From NCBI RefSeq assembly GCF_020164785.1, contig NZ_JAIUGX010000003.1, positions 186,001-250,000 of the forward strand: 64,000 bases of DNA, given 5' to 3'. The notes beneath the pieces were generated by a model. That model made no database searches, was not told where the DNA came from, and saw only the letters and a program-made list of their open reading frames with translations. A program made the translations under genes and the position numbers. This DNA comes from Mesorhizobium sp. ES1-1. Lineage in GTDB: Bacteria > Pseudomonadota > Alphaproteobacteria > Rhizobiales > Rhizobiaceae. This document shows, piece by piece, positions 17,373 through 27,019 of the stretch (within the stretch, counting starts at the first letter, position 1; each line of letters begins with the position of its first letter).

Positions 17373-20360
17373 ATGGCACGACAAGATCAGGCCAACGATC
17401 AGTTTTCGCTCACCTCGTTCCTCTATGGCGGCAATGCCGACTATATCGACGCGCTCTACGCCGCCTATGAGGACGATCCGGAATCGGTCGATCCCGAGTG
17501 GCAGGACGTCTTTGCCGGGCTGAAGGACGATGCCGGCGATGTGCGCAAGAACGCCAAGGGCGCCTCCTGGGCCAGGCCCTCCTGGCCGCTGCAGGCCAAT
17601 GGCGAACTCGTGTCGGCGCTCGACGGCAATTGGGGCATCGTCGAGAAGCATCTGGAAAAGAAGGTCAAGGACAAGGCCGTCACCAATGGTGTCGCGCTGT
17701 CCGATGCCGATGTGCATCAGGCGACGCGCGATTCGGTGCGGGCCATCATGATGATCCGCGCCTACCGCATGCGCGGCCATCTGCACGCCAATCTCGACCC
17801 GCTCGGCATCGCCAAGCCGCTGGAGGATTACAACGAGCTGTCGCCGGAGAATTACGGTTTCACATCGGCCGACTATGACCGGCCGATCTTCCTCGACAAT
17901 GTGCTCGGGCTCGAATTCGGCACGATCCGGCAGATGCTGGAGATCCTTACCCGTACCTATTGCTCGACGCTCGGCGTCGAGTTCATGCATATTTCCGACC
18001 CCGAAGAGAAGGCCTGGATCCAGGCGCGCATCGAGGGCGTCGACAAGGAGATCTCGTTCACCGCGACCGGCAAGAAGGCGATCCTGCAGAAGCTGGTCGA
18101 GGCGGAAGGCTTCGAGCAGTTCATCGATGTCAAGTACAAGGGTACCAAGCGTTTCGGCCTCGACGGCAGCGAGGCCCTGATCCCGGCGCTCGAGCAGATC
18201 ATCAAGCGCGGCGGCCAACTCGGCCTGAAGGAGATTGTGCTCGGCATGGCGCATCGCGGCCGGCTGAACGTGCTGTCGCAGGTCATGGCCAAGCCGCACC
18301 GCGCCATCTTTCACGAGTTCAAGGGCGGGTCGGCTGCACCCGACGAAGTCGAGGGCTCCGGCGACGTCAAGTACCATCTCGGTGCTTCGTCAGACCGTGA
18401 ATTCGACGGCAACAAGGTGCATCTGTCGCTGACCGCCAATCCTTCGCATCTGGAGATCGTCGATCCGGTGGTAATGGGCAAGGCGCGCGCCAAGCAGGAT
18501 CATCTGTTCGGCCGCAGCCGCGAGGAGATCGTGCCGCTGGAGGAGCGCGCCAAGGTGCTGCCGCTGTTGCTGCATGGCGACGCCGCCTTCGCCGGCCAGG
18601 GCGTGATCGCCGAAATCCTCGGCCTGTCGGGCCTGCGCGGCCACCGCGTCGCCGGCACGGTCCATTTCATCATCAACAACCAGATCGGCTTCACGACCAA
18701 TCCGCGCTTCTCGCGTTCGTCGCCCTATCCGTCCGACGTCGCCAAGATGATCGAGGCGCCGATTTTCCACGTCAATGGCGACGATCCGGAAGCTGTCGTC
18801 CACGCCACCAAGGTGGCGATCGAATTCCGCATGAAGTTCCACAAGCCGGTCGTGGTCGACATGTTCTGCTACCGCCGCTTCGGCCATAATGAGGGCGACG
18901 AACCGGCTTTCACCCAGCCGATCATGTACCGCAACATCCGCACTCACAAGACGACGGTGCAGATCTATGGCGAGCGGCTGATTGCCGAGGGGCATATCAG
19001 CCAGGCCGATCTCGACAAGCTCAAGGCCGACTGGCGGGCGCATCTGGAATCGGAATGGGAGGTCGGCCAGCACTACAAGCCCAACAAGGCAGATTGGCTT
19101 GATGGCGCGTGGTCCGGCCTTCGCACGGCCGACAACCAGGACGAACAGCGGCGCGGCAAGACCGCCGTGCCGGTCAAGACGCTCAAGGAAATCGGCAAGA
19201 AGCTCACCGAGGTGCCGAAGGATTTCGAGGCGCACAAGACGATCATCCGCTTCCTCGAGAACCGCCGCCAGGCGATCGAGTCCGGCGAAGGCATCGACTG
19301 GTCGACGGCCGAGGCGCTGGCGTTCGGCGCGATCCTGCTCGACGGTAACCCGATCCGCCTGTCGGGGCAGGATTCCGAGCGCGGCACCTTCTCGCAGCGG
19401 CATTCCGTGCTCTACGACCAGCGTGACGAGACCCGTTACATCCCGCTCAACAATCTGTCCGCCGCCCAGGCCGGCTATGAAGTCATCAACTCGATGCTGT
19501 CGGAAGAGGCGGTGCTCGGCTTCGAATATGGCTACAGCCTCGCCGAACCCAAGGCGCTGACGCTGTGGGAAGCGCAGTTCGGCGACTTCGCAAACGGCGC
19601 CCAGGTCGTGTTCGACCAGTTCATCTCGTCGGGCGAACGCAAGTGGCTCAGAATGTCGGGCCTCGTCTGCCTGCTGCCGCATGGCTATGAGGGCCAAGGT
19701 CCGGAACATTCCTCGGCCCGCCTCGAGCGCTTCCTGCAGCTCTGCGCCGAAGACAATATGCAGGTCGCCAACTGCACCACTCCGGCGAACTATTTCCACA
19801 TCCTGCGTCGGCAGCTGAAGCGCGACTTCCGCAAGCCGCTGATCCTGATGACGCCGAAGTCGTTGCTGCGCCACAAGCGGGCGGTATCGACGCTGCCGGA
19901 AATGTCGGGCGAAAGCTCGTTCCACCGGCTCTTGTGGGACGACGCGCAGCTGCTCTCCGGCCAGGCGATCAAGCTGGTCAAGGATTCCAAGATCCGGCGC
20001 GTCGTGTTGTGCTCGGGCAAGGTTTATTACGACCTCTACGAAGAGCGCGAGAAGCGCGGCATCAACGATATCTACCTGCTGCGCGTCGAACAGCTCTATC
20101 CGTTCCCGGCCAAGGCGCTGATCACGGAATTGTCGCGGTTCCGCAATGCCGAGATGGTCTGGTGCCAGGAAGAACCCAAGAACATGGGTGCGTGGTCGTT
20201 CATCGACCCGTATCTGGAATGGGTGCTGGCGCATATCGACGCCAAGCATCAGAGGGTCCGCTACACCGGACGCCCGGCCGCCGCCTCGCCGGCGACCGGC
20301 CTGATGTCGAAGCATCTTGCCCAGCTTGCCGCCCTGCTCGAAGACGCGCTTGGTGAATAG
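17373..20360 (+). CDS. sucA: 2-oxoglutarate dehydrogenase E1 component
   Basis: A 995-residue thiamin-diphosphate enzyme that decarboxylates 2-oxoglutarate and passes the succinyl group to the E2 lipoyl arm. The N-terminal SFLYGGNADYIDALYAAYEDDP is the E2/E3-binding region, GMAHRGRLNVL is the active-site loop, VAGTVHFIINNQIGFTT the thiamin motif region, and GYEGQGPEHSSARLERFLQLC the pyrimidine-domain block. CQEEPKNMGAWSF is near the C-terminus. Length is normal. It lies 128 bases after sucD beyond a hairpin repeat. Confidence 0.98.
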   Translation: MARQDQANDQFSLTSFLYGGNADYIDALYAAYEDDPESVDPEWQDVFAGLKDDAGDVRKNAKGASWARPSWPLQANGELVSALDGNWGIVEKHLEKKVKDKAVTNGVALSDADVHQATRDSVRAIMMIRAYRMRGHLHANLDPLGIAKPLEDYNELSPENYGFTSADYDRPIFLDNVLGLEFGTIRQMLEILTRTYCSTLGVEFMHISDPEEKAWIQARIEGVDKEISFTATGKKAILQKLVEAEGFEQFIDVKYKGTKRFGLDGSEALIPALEQIIKRGGQLGLKEIVLGMAHRGRLNVLSQVMAKPHRAIFHEFKGGSAAPDEVEGSGDVKYHLGASSDREFDGNKVHLSLTANPSHLEIVDPVVMGKARAKQDHLFGRSREEIVPLEERAKVLPLLLHGDAAFAGQGVIAEILGLSGLRGHRVAGTVHFIINNQIGFTTNPRFSRSSPYPSDVAKMIEAPIFHVNGDDPEAVVHATKVAIEFRMKFHKPVVVDMFCYRRFGHNEGDEPAFTQPIMYRNIRTHKTTVQIYGERLIAEGHISQADLDKLKADWRAHLESEWEVGQHYKPNKADWLDGAWSGLRTADNQDEQRRGKTAVPVKTLKEIGKKLTEVPKDFEAHKTIIRFLENRRQAIESGEGIDWSTAEALAFGAILLDGNPIRLSGQDSERGTFSQRHSVLYDQRDETRYIPLNNLSAAQAGYEVINSMLSEEAVLGFEYGYSLAEPKALTLWEAQFGDFANGAQVVFDQFISSGERKWLRMSGLVCLLPHGYEGQGPEHSSARLERFLQLCAEDNMQVANCTTPANYFHILRRQLKRDFRKPLILMTPKSLLRHKRAVSTLPEMSGESSFHRLLWDDAQLLSGQAIKLVKDSKIRRVVLCSGKVYYDLYEEREKRGINDIYLLRVEQLYPFPAKALITELSRFRNAEMVWCQEEPKNMGAWSFIDPYLEWVLAHIDAKHQRVRYTGRPAAASPATGLMSKHLAQLAALLEDALGE

Positions 20361-20421
20361 ACGAGACTTGGGCGAATAGATTGGGCGAATAGAACAGAAC
20401 CGACAGAAACGGACAGGCACA

Positions 20422-21744
20422 ATGGCTACCGAAATCCGCGTTCCCACTCTGGGCGAATCCGTCACCGAGGCGACCATCGGCAAATGGTTCAAGAAGGTCG
20501 GCGACGCCATTGCCGCCGACGAGCCCCTGGTCGAGCTCGAGACCGACAAGGTGACGATAGAGGTGCCTGCCGCCGCTGCCGGTACGCTCAGCGAAATCAC
20601 CGCTAAGGAGGGCGAGACGGTCGGCGTCGGCGCGCTTCTCGGCTCGATCTCCGCTGGTGGGGATGCCGCTCCAGCGCCCAAGCAGGAGACGTCGAAGCAG
20701 GAGGCCAAACCGCAGGCTGTGTCGCAGGCGTCGAGCCCTGAAGCAGCGCAGACCGGCAAGCAGGCCGCGGCCGAAACCGCCAAGATCGCCGGCGACGCCG
20801 GTCCGGTCGAGCCGCGCTCGATGCCGCCGGCGCCCGCCGCCGCCAAACTGATCGCGGAGAACAATCTGTCGGTGGACCAGGTGTCCGGCTCCGGCAAGCG
20901 CGGCCAGGTGCTCAAGGGCGACGTGCTCGACGCCATTTCCAAGGACGCGCCGTCGCAGCCGGCCGAGACGCCGAAGTCTGCTCCCGCCCCTGCGCCGGCT
21001 GCCGCACCGGTTGCCGCGCGTGCGCCATCTTCCGGTGACGATGCATCGCGCGAGGAACGCGTGCGCATGACCAAGCTGCGCCAGACCATCGCGCGCCGGC
21101 TCAAGGAAGCGCAGTCGACCGCAGCCATGCTGACGACCTTCAACGAGGTCGACATGTCGGCGGTGATGGCGCTCAGGACCAAATACAAGGACGTGTTCGA
21201 GAAGAAGCACGGGGTCAAGCTCGGCTTCATGGGCTTCTTCACCAAGGCTGTTACCCACGCCTTGAAGGAGATCCCCTCGGTCAATGCCGAGATCGACGGC
21301 ACCGACATCATCTTCAAGAACTACGCCCATATCGGCGTCGCCGTCGGCACCGAAAAGGGCCTGGTCGTGCCGGTCGTGCGCAACGCCGACCAGATGGGAA
21401 TCGCCGAGATCGAGAAGGAGATCGGCCGGCTGGGCATCGCCGCGCGCGACGGCAAGCTGTCGGTGGCGGACATGCAGGGCGGCACGTTCACCATTTCCAA
21501 TGGCGGCGTCTATGGCTCCCTGATGTCGACGCCGATCCTCAACGCGCCGCAGTCGGGCATCCTCGGCATGCACAAGATCCAGGAGCGACCGGTGGTCGTC
21601 GGCGGCCAGATCGTGATCCGGCCGATGATGTATCTGGCGCTCAGCTACGATCACCGCATCGTCGACGGCAAGGAAGCCGTGACCTTCCTGGTGCGCGTCA
21701 AGGAGAGCCTGGAGGATCCGGAACGGCTGGTGCTCGATCTGTGA
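20422..21744 (+). CDS. sucB: Dihydrolipoyllysine succinyltransferase, 2-oxoglutarate dehydrogenase E2
   Basis: A 440-residue E2 core. Lipoyl domain at residues 1-75, with the lipoylated lysine in [13 protein letters not shown]. An alanine/proline-rich linker runs to about 135, followed by the E1/E3-binding domain ([22 protein letters not shown]). A second linker precedes the catalytic domain, which holds [16 protein letters not shown] with the catalytic His and Asp. One lipoyl domain is present, as expected for the 2-oxoglutarate enzyme. It starts 61 bases after sucA. Confidence 0.98.
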   Translation: MATEIRVPTLGESVTEATIGKWFKKVGDAIAADEPLVELETDKVTIEVPAAAAGTLSEITAKEGETVGVGALLGSISAGGDAAPAPKQETSKQEAKPQAVSQASSPEAAQTGKQAAAETAKIAGDAGPVEPRSMPPAPAAAKLIAENNLSVDQVSGSGKRGQVLKGDVLDAISKDAPSQPAETPKSAPAPAPAAAPVAARAPSSGDDASREERVRMTKLRQTIARRLKEAQSTAAMLTTFNEVDMSAVMALRTKYKDVFEKKHGVKLGFMGFFTKAVTHALKEIPSVNAEIDGTDIIFKNYAHIGVAVGTEKGLVVPVVRNADQMGIAEIEKEIGRLGIAARDGKLSVADMQGGTFTISNGGVYGSLMSTPILNAPQSGILGMHKIQERPVVVGGQIVIRPMMYLALSYDHRIVDGKEAVTFLVRVKESLEDPERLVLDL

Positions 21745-21760
21745 TCGGAGCTGATCCGCA

Positions 21761-22519
21761 ATGAGCGGTTGGCTGGAAAGGTTCGGGTTCAGGCTGGGTA
21801 GGCGAGCCGGCGGCCTGATGCGGTCTGTTGGTCTGGCCGCGTCTGTCGTCCCGTCATTGTCGATAGCAGCCCAATGGGATCCTTCGCAGGCGAGCAGCAA
21901 TCTTGGCGTTTTCGCCCTGAGTGATGCCGAACTGGTTGAGCGGCAAATCACCGTCACGCCGATCGGAGAGCTCGTATTGCCCACCGGCGAAATCATCGCC
22001 TGCGATCCGCTGACTACCGGAACCGATTGGCCAGCGTTGAGCCGGAAGGTCAAACCGGGGCACTATCCGGTTTCGCTGCTTGAGGCGCAAGGCCGTGTTG
22101 CCGGAGCAGTGCTGCGCTTCCGGCCAGGCACACCGGTTCGCTGGGAACTGGCGACCTTGCCCGGTCAGGATGTATCAACCTTGAAGGGCGAGGAGGCCTT
22201 TGGCTATCCCGTCGATGCCGGCCTCGGCTCGTTCATGGACAAAACGGCGATGGCGCTGATGTCGGCCGAGCAGGACAAGCTGAAGGCCGACCAGAATTAC
22301 TATGATGACGTGCTGGCGGCCCAATTCGCGCCCAATCAGGACAGGTTCGCCATGCATCATCCGGTTACCGGAAATCCGCTAAACATCGCGATGTTCTGGA
22401 GCGGCTGGGGCGATGGCATCTACCCATCTTTCTGGGGGCTGGACGCTGCGGGTGAGCCGCTGTTGCTGCTGACCGATTTTGGCGTTTTGGAAAACGCCGA
22501 TGGCCGCGGGAGCCACTAG
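21761..22519 (+). CDS. DUF4241-domain hypothetical protein
   Basis: A 252-residue protein without a clear signal peptide. The C-terminal part resembles DUF4241: GELVLPTGEIIACDPLTTG, a middle GHYPVSLLEAQGRVAGAVLRF strand pair, a FGYPVDAGLGSFMD turn, and NIAMFWSGWGDGIYPSFWGLDAAG leading to FGVLENADG. The family has no assigned function that I can state with confidence. It begins 16 bases after sucB and is 9 bases before the next gene, so it is expressed with the TCA operon. Confidence 0.75.
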   Translation: MSGWLERFGFRLGRRAGGLMRSVGLAASVVPSLSIAAQWDPSQASSNLGVFALSDAELVERQITVTPIGELVLPTGEIIACDPLTTGTDWPALSRKVKPGHYPVSLLEAQGRVAGAVLRFRPGTPVRWELATLPGQDVSTLKGEEAFGYPVDAGLGSFMDKTAMALMSAEQDKLKADQNYYDDVLAAQFAPNQDRFAMHHPVTGNPLNIAMFWSGWGDGIYPSFWGLDAAGEPLLLLTDFGVLENADGRGSH

Positions 22520-22528
22520 GTCGGGGCG

Positions 22529-23041
22529 ATGCAAAGCGCAATGTCGCCCGCCATTCGATGTCTCGCTGGATTGCTGACCGTAGCGGGCACAGGCGCCGCT
22601 GCCCAAGCCGCCTGTCCGATCGAGCTTGCCGTCTATGGCGATGCCACGAGCGGCAGCGAGATCGATTTTTCACCGACCGGCACCTCGGCCGCCGTCACCA
22701 ACAGCTTCCGGCTGATACTCGACAACAATGTGGTGCTAGACGGGATCGCCATGTGGACCGATGGCCCGACCGCGCGGCCGCATGGGTCGCTGATGTACAA
22801 ATGTCCGACCGGCGACGCCACCGGCCAGGAGCTCGCCGCCTGCACTTTGTGGGAAGGCGTCGTCTATAGCGCCGATGACAAGGGGGTTGTCGGACTGCTG
22901 CCGGCCGAAGGCGCACAGGCACCGCAAAGCCTGCTCTTTCCCAATCTCGGGCCGTCGCTCGAAATGTCGGCCGCGCATGGCGGCAATGGCTTTTCGAAAG
23001 TGCCGCCTGATATATTCACCATGAAGGGCTGCCAGGAATGA
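22529..23041 (+). CDS. Secreted hypothetical protein in the suc-lpd operon
   Basis: A 170-residue protein with an N-terminal signal peptide (CLAGLLTVAGTGAAAQAA, cleavage near residue 28). The mature part is beta-rich with four cysteines (ACPIEL, YKCPTG, AACTLW, KGCQE) that could form disulfides. I do not recognise a family. It overlaps the SDR gene start by 4 bases (ATGA), hence coupled translation. Placement of an exported protein inside a TCA operon is unusual. Confidence 0.75.
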   Translation: MQSAMSPAIRCLAGLLTVAGTGAAAQAACPIELAVYGDATSGSEIDFSPTGTSAAVTNSFRLILDNNVVLDGIAMWTDGPTARPHGSLMYKCPTGDATGQELAACTLWEGVVYSADDKGVVGLLPAEGAQAPQSLLFPNLGPSLEMSAAHGGNGFSKVPPDIFTMKGCQE

Positions 23042-23793
23042 GCGCGACGCAGAAGGTGCTGCTGGTCACCGGCGGCAGCCGCGGCATCGGCGCCGCGACC
23101 TGCCGGCTCGGCGCGAAGGCCGGCTACAGCGTGGCGGTCAACTATGTCTCCAACCAGGCAGCTGCCGACGCGGTGGTGGACGAGATCAAGGCCGGCGGCG
23201 GCCAGGCGTTTGCCGTGCGGGGCGATGTCGGCGTCGAGGCCGATATATTGGCGATGTTCGGCGCCGTCGACCGCGTCTTCGGCCGGCTCGATGCCTTCGT
23301 CAACAATGCCGGCATCGTCGACGTCAAGTCGCGCGTCGACGAGATGGATGTGGCTCGGCTGGAACGCATGATGCGCGTCAACGTCACCGGCTCGTTCCTC
23401 TGCGCCCGCGAGGCAGTGAAGCGCATGTCGACCCGCCATGGCGGCAAAGGCGGCGCCATCGTCAACCTGTCGTCGGCTGCGGCGAGGCTCGGCGCCCCGG
23501 GCGAATATGTCGACTACGCGGCGTCCAAGGGTGCGATCGACACGCTGACCATCGGGTTGGCGCGCGAGGTGGTGAGCGAAGGCATCCGCGTCAACGCGGT
23601 CAGCCCCGGCATCACCGAAACCGAGATCCACGCCTCGGGCGGCCAGCCCGACCGTGTAGAGCGGATGCGCGATCTGCTGCCGATGAAACGGGCGGGCACT
23701 TCGGAAGAGGTCGCCAGCGCGGTTCTCTATCTTCTGTCGGACGCGGCTTCCTATATAACGGGCGCGATCCTGAATGTGAGCGGCGGCCGCTGA
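23038..23793 (+). CDS. SDR family oxidoreductase
   Basis: A 251-residue classical short-chain dehydrogenase. Cofactor motif TGGSRGIGAATC (TGxxxGxG) is near residue 13; NNAGIV follows, and the catalytic Ser plus YxxxK are in NLSSAAARLGAPGEYVDYAASKGAID. AVSPGITETEIHASGG is the substrate-loop region. A basic residue after the glycine motif would fit NADPH use. The substrate is unknown. It is coupled to the preceding secreted gene and lies 23 bases before lpdA; SDR genes at this position occur in other rhizobia. Confidence 0.92.
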   Translation: MSATQKVLLVTGGSRGIGAATCRLGAKAGYSVAVNYVSNQAAADAVVDEIKAGGGQAFAVRGDVGVEADILAMFGAVDRVFGRLDAFVNNAGIVDVKSRVDEMDVARLERMMRVNVTGSFLCAREAVKRMSTRHGGKGGAIVNLSSAAARLGAPGEYVDYAASKGAIDTLTIGLAREVVSEGIRVNAVSPGITETEIHASGGQPDRVERMRDLLPMKRAGTSEEVASAVLYLLSDAASYITGAILNVSGGR

Positions 23794-23816
23794 GGGCCGA
23801 CAAAAAGGACAGTATC

Positions 23817-25223
23817 ATGGCGTATGATGTCGTTATCATCGGATCGGGACCGGGCGGCTATGTCTGCGCCATCAAGGCGGTGCAGCTTGGCTTGAAGACG
23901 GCGGTGGTCGAAAAGAACGCGACCTTCGGCGGCACCTGCCTCAACATAGGCTGCATCCCCTCCAAGGCGCTGCTTCATGCTTCCGAGATGTTCGCCGAGG
24001 CCGGCCATTCCTTCGATACGCTGGGCGTCGAGATATCGCCGCCGAAACTGAACCTGACGAAGATGATGGCGCACAAGGATGCGACCGTGGCGTCCAACGT
24101 CAATGGCGTCGCCTTCCTGTTCAAGAAGAACAAGATCGATAGTTTCCATGGCACCGGCAAGGTGGTCTCCGCCGGCAAGGTGTCGGTGACCGGCGAGGAC
24201 GGGAAGGTCGAAGAGATCGAGACCAGGAACATCGTCATCGCCACCGGTTCTGATGTCGCCGGCATTCCCGGCGTCAAGGTCGAGCTGGATGAGAAAATCA
24301 TCATGTCGTCGACCGGCGCGCTGTCGCTGGACAAGGTGCCGGGTCATCTGGTGGTGGTCGGCGGCGGCGTCATCGGGCTCGAACTCGGCTCGGTCTGGGC
24401 CAGGCTGGGCGCCAGGGTAACGGTGGTCGAGTTCCTCGACACCATCCTCGGCGGCATGGACGGCGAGGTCTCCAAACAGTTCCAGCGGCTGCTTTCGAAG
24501 CAGGGGTTCGAGTTCAAGCTTGGTGCCAAGGTGACAGCAGTCGCCAAGGCCAAGATGGGGGCTGTGGTGACCTTCGAACCGGTCAAGGGCGGCGCCGCCG
24601 AGACCATCGAGGCCGACGCCGTGCTGATCGCCACTGGGCGGCGCGCCTATTCCGACAGTCTCGGGCTGAAGGAAGCCGGGGTCGAGGTCGACGAGCGCGG
24701 CCGCGTCAAGACGGACGACCATCTCAGGACCAATGTCGATGGCATCTACGCCATCGGCGATGTCATCGCCGGGCCGATGCTGGCGCACAAGGCAGAGGAT
24801 GAAGGCGTGGCGGTGGCGGAAACCATTGCCGGCCAGGCCGGCCACGTGAACTATGGCGTCATTCCGAGCGTCGTCTACACCAGCCCGGAAATTGCCTCGA
24901 TCGGCAAGACCGAGGAAGACCTCAAGGCGGCCGGCATCGACTACAAGGCTGGGAAATTCCCGTTCAGCGCCAATGGCCGCGCGCGAGCCATGCTGCACAC
25001 GGACGGGTTTGTGAAGATCCTGGCCGACAAAGCGAGCGATCGGGTTCTGGGTGTCCACATCGTCGGCCATGGCGCCGGCGAAATGATCCACGAGGCGGCG
25101 GTGCTGATGGAGTTCGGCGGCTCGTCGGAGGATCTGGCGCGCACCACCCATGCGCATCCGACGATGTCGGAGGCGGTGAAGGAAGCGGCGTTGGCCACCT
25201 TCTTCAAGGCAATCCATATCTAG
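23817..25223 (+). CDS. lpdA: Dihydrolipoamide dehydrogenase (E3)
   Basis: A 468-residue FAD disulfide reductase that reoxidises the lipoyl arm of E2. FAD motif GSGPGGYVCAIKAVQLG is at residue 10, the redox-active disulfide GGTCLNIGCIPSKALLH near residues 40-55, the NAD motif VVVGGGVIGLELGSVWARLG near 180, and the catalytic His-Glu dyad in THAHPTMSEAVKEAA at the end. As part of the suc operon it most likely serves the 2-oxoglutarate dehydrogenase complex. A terminator-like hairpin follows on the shared 3' side. Confidence 0.98.
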   Translation: MAYDVVIIGSGPGGYVCAIKAVQLGLKTAVVEKNATFGGTCLNIGCIPSKALLHASEMFAEAGHSFDTLGVEISPPKLNLTKMMAHKDATVASNVNGVAFLFKKNKIDSFHGTGKVVSAGKVSVTGEDGKVEEIETRNIVIATGSDVAGIPGVKVELDEKIIMSSTGALSLDKVPGHLVVVGGGVIGLELGSVWARLGARVTVVEFLDTILGGMDGEVSKQFQRLLSKQGFEFKLGAKVTAVAKAKMGAVVTFEPVKGGAAETIEADAVLIATGRRAYSDSLGLKEAGVEVDERGRVKTDDHLRTNVDGIYAIGDVIAGPMLAHKAEDEGVAVAETIAGQAGHVNYGVIPSVVYTSPEIASIGKTEEDLKAAGIDYKAGKFPFSANGRARAMLHTDGFVKILADKASDRVLGVHIVGHGAGEMIHEAAVLMEFGGSSEDLARTTHAHPTMSEAVKEAALATFFKAIHI

Positions 25224-25287
25224 AAACCAGATCGACGTTCGTTGTGCTACGGCGAGGGACGCCCGAAGCGTCGTAACGAAGCTCGAA

Positions 25288-25322
25288 ACAAAACGGCCCG
25301 CTTTTCAGCGGGCCGTTCCTAT
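25288..25322 (-). terminator. Hairpin between convergent lpdA and the proline/alanine-rich gene
   Basis: A perfect 10-bp stem, ACGGCCCGCT (25293-25302) and AGCGGGCCGT (25307-25316), closes a 4-base loop. Read on the minus strand it is followed by TTTTGTTT, so it is best an intrinsic terminator for the minus-strand gene ending at 25337. On the plus strand the following TCCTATTC makes it a weaker terminator for lpdA. Confidence 0.75.
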
Positions 25323-25336
25323 TCATGTCAGGCCGA

Positions 25337-25705
25337 TCAGTTCGCCGGCGCGGCTGGAGCCGGAGCCGGAGCTGGAGCTGGAGCTGGAGCTGGAGCAGGC
25401 GCCGGTTCGGCAGGCGCCGGAGCCGCCGGAGCAGGCTCGGCCGGCTTCATCGCGTCAGCCGGAGCAGGCGCGGCGGGTGCCGGAGCCGGCGTGCTGGCCG
25501 CAGGCGGCTCGGCCGGTGCTGGAGCCTCGGCGTTTCTACCAAAAACATAATATGCGACAATCGCCAGAATGACGACGACCAGTGCAATCAGCCAGCCACT
25601 GCCGCCGCCTCTCGACTGGACAACCGTGGTGCGATCGACGCGTGGCTCGGTCCCGGTCGGCGGGACAGGATTGAACGGGTCGTTTGGATTCGGTGCGTTC
25701 GCCAT
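25337..25705 (-). CDS. Small single-pass membrane protein with Pro/Ala repeat tail
   Basis: A 122-residue protein with a hydrophilic N-terminus (about 36 residues), one transmembrane helix (WLIALVVVILAIVAYYVFG) and a C-terminal periplasmic tail of PA and PAE repeats ending in a long alternating Ala-Pro run. The tail DNA is a hexanucleotide GGAGCT/GGAGCC array near 25355-25398. Ala-Pro tails form stiff extended rods that can span periplasm or wall. No family was recognised. A minus-strand intrinsic terminator follows. Confidence 0.75.
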   Translation of the reverse strand: MANAPNPNDPFNPVPPTGTEPRVDRTTVVQSRGGGSGWLIALVVVILAIVAYYVFGRNAEAPAPAEPPAASTPAPAPAAPAPADAMKPAEPAPAAPAPAEPAPAPAPAPAPAPAPAPAAPAN

Positions 25706-25829
25706 AAAAGTGTCCTCCGTGGATGAAAAACATCAATCAACAGCCATCAACGCGCTATTGCCGAATGGGTTTCACGTCGGCGGAGGAAAACGCCGAAAAC
25801 ACGGCGCCCGGCCTCCGCCACCATGCGAC

Positions 25830-26897
25830 TCAGTTGATGGCGGTGACAGTATACCCGGCTTTGCGGAAATCTTCGACCAGCCCGTTGGCACCGGGAAGGT
25901 GGAGGGCGCCGACCGCGATGAAGGCATTTCCCTTGGCGAGAATCGGCGCGGCATGGTCCACCATCACCTTGTTTCGGCTGGTGATCATGGCCTCTTCGAA
26001 TGCCGCGTAGCCGGCGGGGTCGTCCTGTTCTGCGGGCATCGCCGCCCGAAACAGCGGCCAGAACATGCCGGTATCGCCACGCTGGTAAAGCACGATCATG
26101 GTCTCGTTGATGTCGTTGACCTTGTCGCCCAGTTTCAGCGTGTCAACGAGACCTTTCATGTGAAAGGCGAGCGGCAGAGAGGCCATGGCGCGGAGCTGGT
26201 CGGCGACGGTTTCCAGGCCTTCGACCGATTTGCCGGAAGCCTTGGCATCCTCGGCGAGCTTGACGTCGAGCACCGGAGCGCCGCCCGCCTTGCGGGCAAG
26301 CTCGCAGGCAGGCAGCGCAATCATCGCCGACAGCATCCACGGCTTCATCTTGGCGACGGTGGCCGGGGGGATGCCGCGCGAATCGAGCGCCTTGTTCACG
26401 GCTGCGGCGTCATCAGCAGACAGCAGCGACGACAGTGTCGTGCCGTCGGTGAACATCATCAGGTCCGGTTCCTTGAACAGGGCCGCCATCATCTTCTGCT
26501 CGTCGAGCACCTCGGTGGTTTCGATGACGATCGTGCCGGCAGCGTCATAGGCCTTTCGCGCCGCAGGTGGCAGCGTCGTGACGCGCGGGTCGGTCATGTG
26601 CATGGTGCCGAACAGGTAGGATGGCGTCTCGCCCGGCTTTTCGAGCTTCCACAACAGGCCCTTGCCGTTGGGCGTGGCCGCGGCAGCCGCCTCGGCCTTT
26701 CGGTATGCCGCGGGATCTGCGTCGCGCAGGGCCGACAGCATGTCGGTGCCGGTGCAGGCCGGGATTTCGGCATGCGCCCGGCTTGTCGCAACCAGCAGCA
26801 TGGCGAGGAAGGACAGGAAAAACAGGACATTGAGCGCGACAAGCAGCTTCAGCGAAAGGGACGCTGCGCGGTCGGCGATGGCAATGACGCGTTTCAT
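25830..26897 (-). CDS. TraB/GumN family protein
   Basis: A 355-residue exported protein. An N-terminal hydrophobic segment (LKLLVALNVLFFLSFLAMLLVATSRAHA, residues 15-42) acts as a signal peptide or anchor. TraB/GumN signatures are YLFGTMHMTDPRV (first GxxH), the central IVIETTEVLDEQ, and IAVGALHLPGANGLVEDFRKAGY at the end with the second GxxH. The family is Tiki-like and predicted to be metal-dependent protease-like; the bacterial role is unclear. ATG 26897 is chosen because the signal sequence starts there. Confidence 0.88.
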   Translation of the reverse strand: MKRVIAIADRAASLSLKLLVALNVLFFLSFLAMLLVATSRAHAEIPACTGTDMLSALRDADPAAYRKAEAAAAATPNGKGLLWKLEKPGETPSYLFGTMHMTDPRVTTLPPAARKAYDAAGTIVIETTEVLDEQKMMAALFKEPDLMMFTDGTTLSSLLSADDAAAVNKALDSRGIPPATVAKMKPWMLSAMIALPACELARKAGGAPVLDVKLAEDAKASGKSVEGLETVADQLRAMASLPLAFHMKGLVDTLKLGDKVNDINETMIVLYQRGDTGMFWPLFRAAMPAEQDDPAGYAAFEEAMITSRNKVMVDHAAPILAKGNAFIAVGALHLPGANGLVEDFRKAGYTVTAIN

Positions 26898-27019
26898 GGC
26901 ACCTTTCGTAGGCGCAAAAGGCGGCGAAACGGTTAACCGCGGGTGGAAATTGTCTTCGACCAAACCGCTGCGCCGGGCGAGGTGCCGCCAGGTCCCGTGC
27001 GCGTCGCCCTCTGCCGCGG

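Noticed and set aside
18390..21317. A 975-codon minus-strand open frame opposite sucA and sucB
   Set aside because: It is antisense to two unmistakable enzymes and reflects high-GC codon bias; no domain is seen.
25355..25398. Short repeats resembling a CRISPR array
   Set aside because: The units are 6 bases long, contiguous and in frame in a coding sequence, with no spacers.
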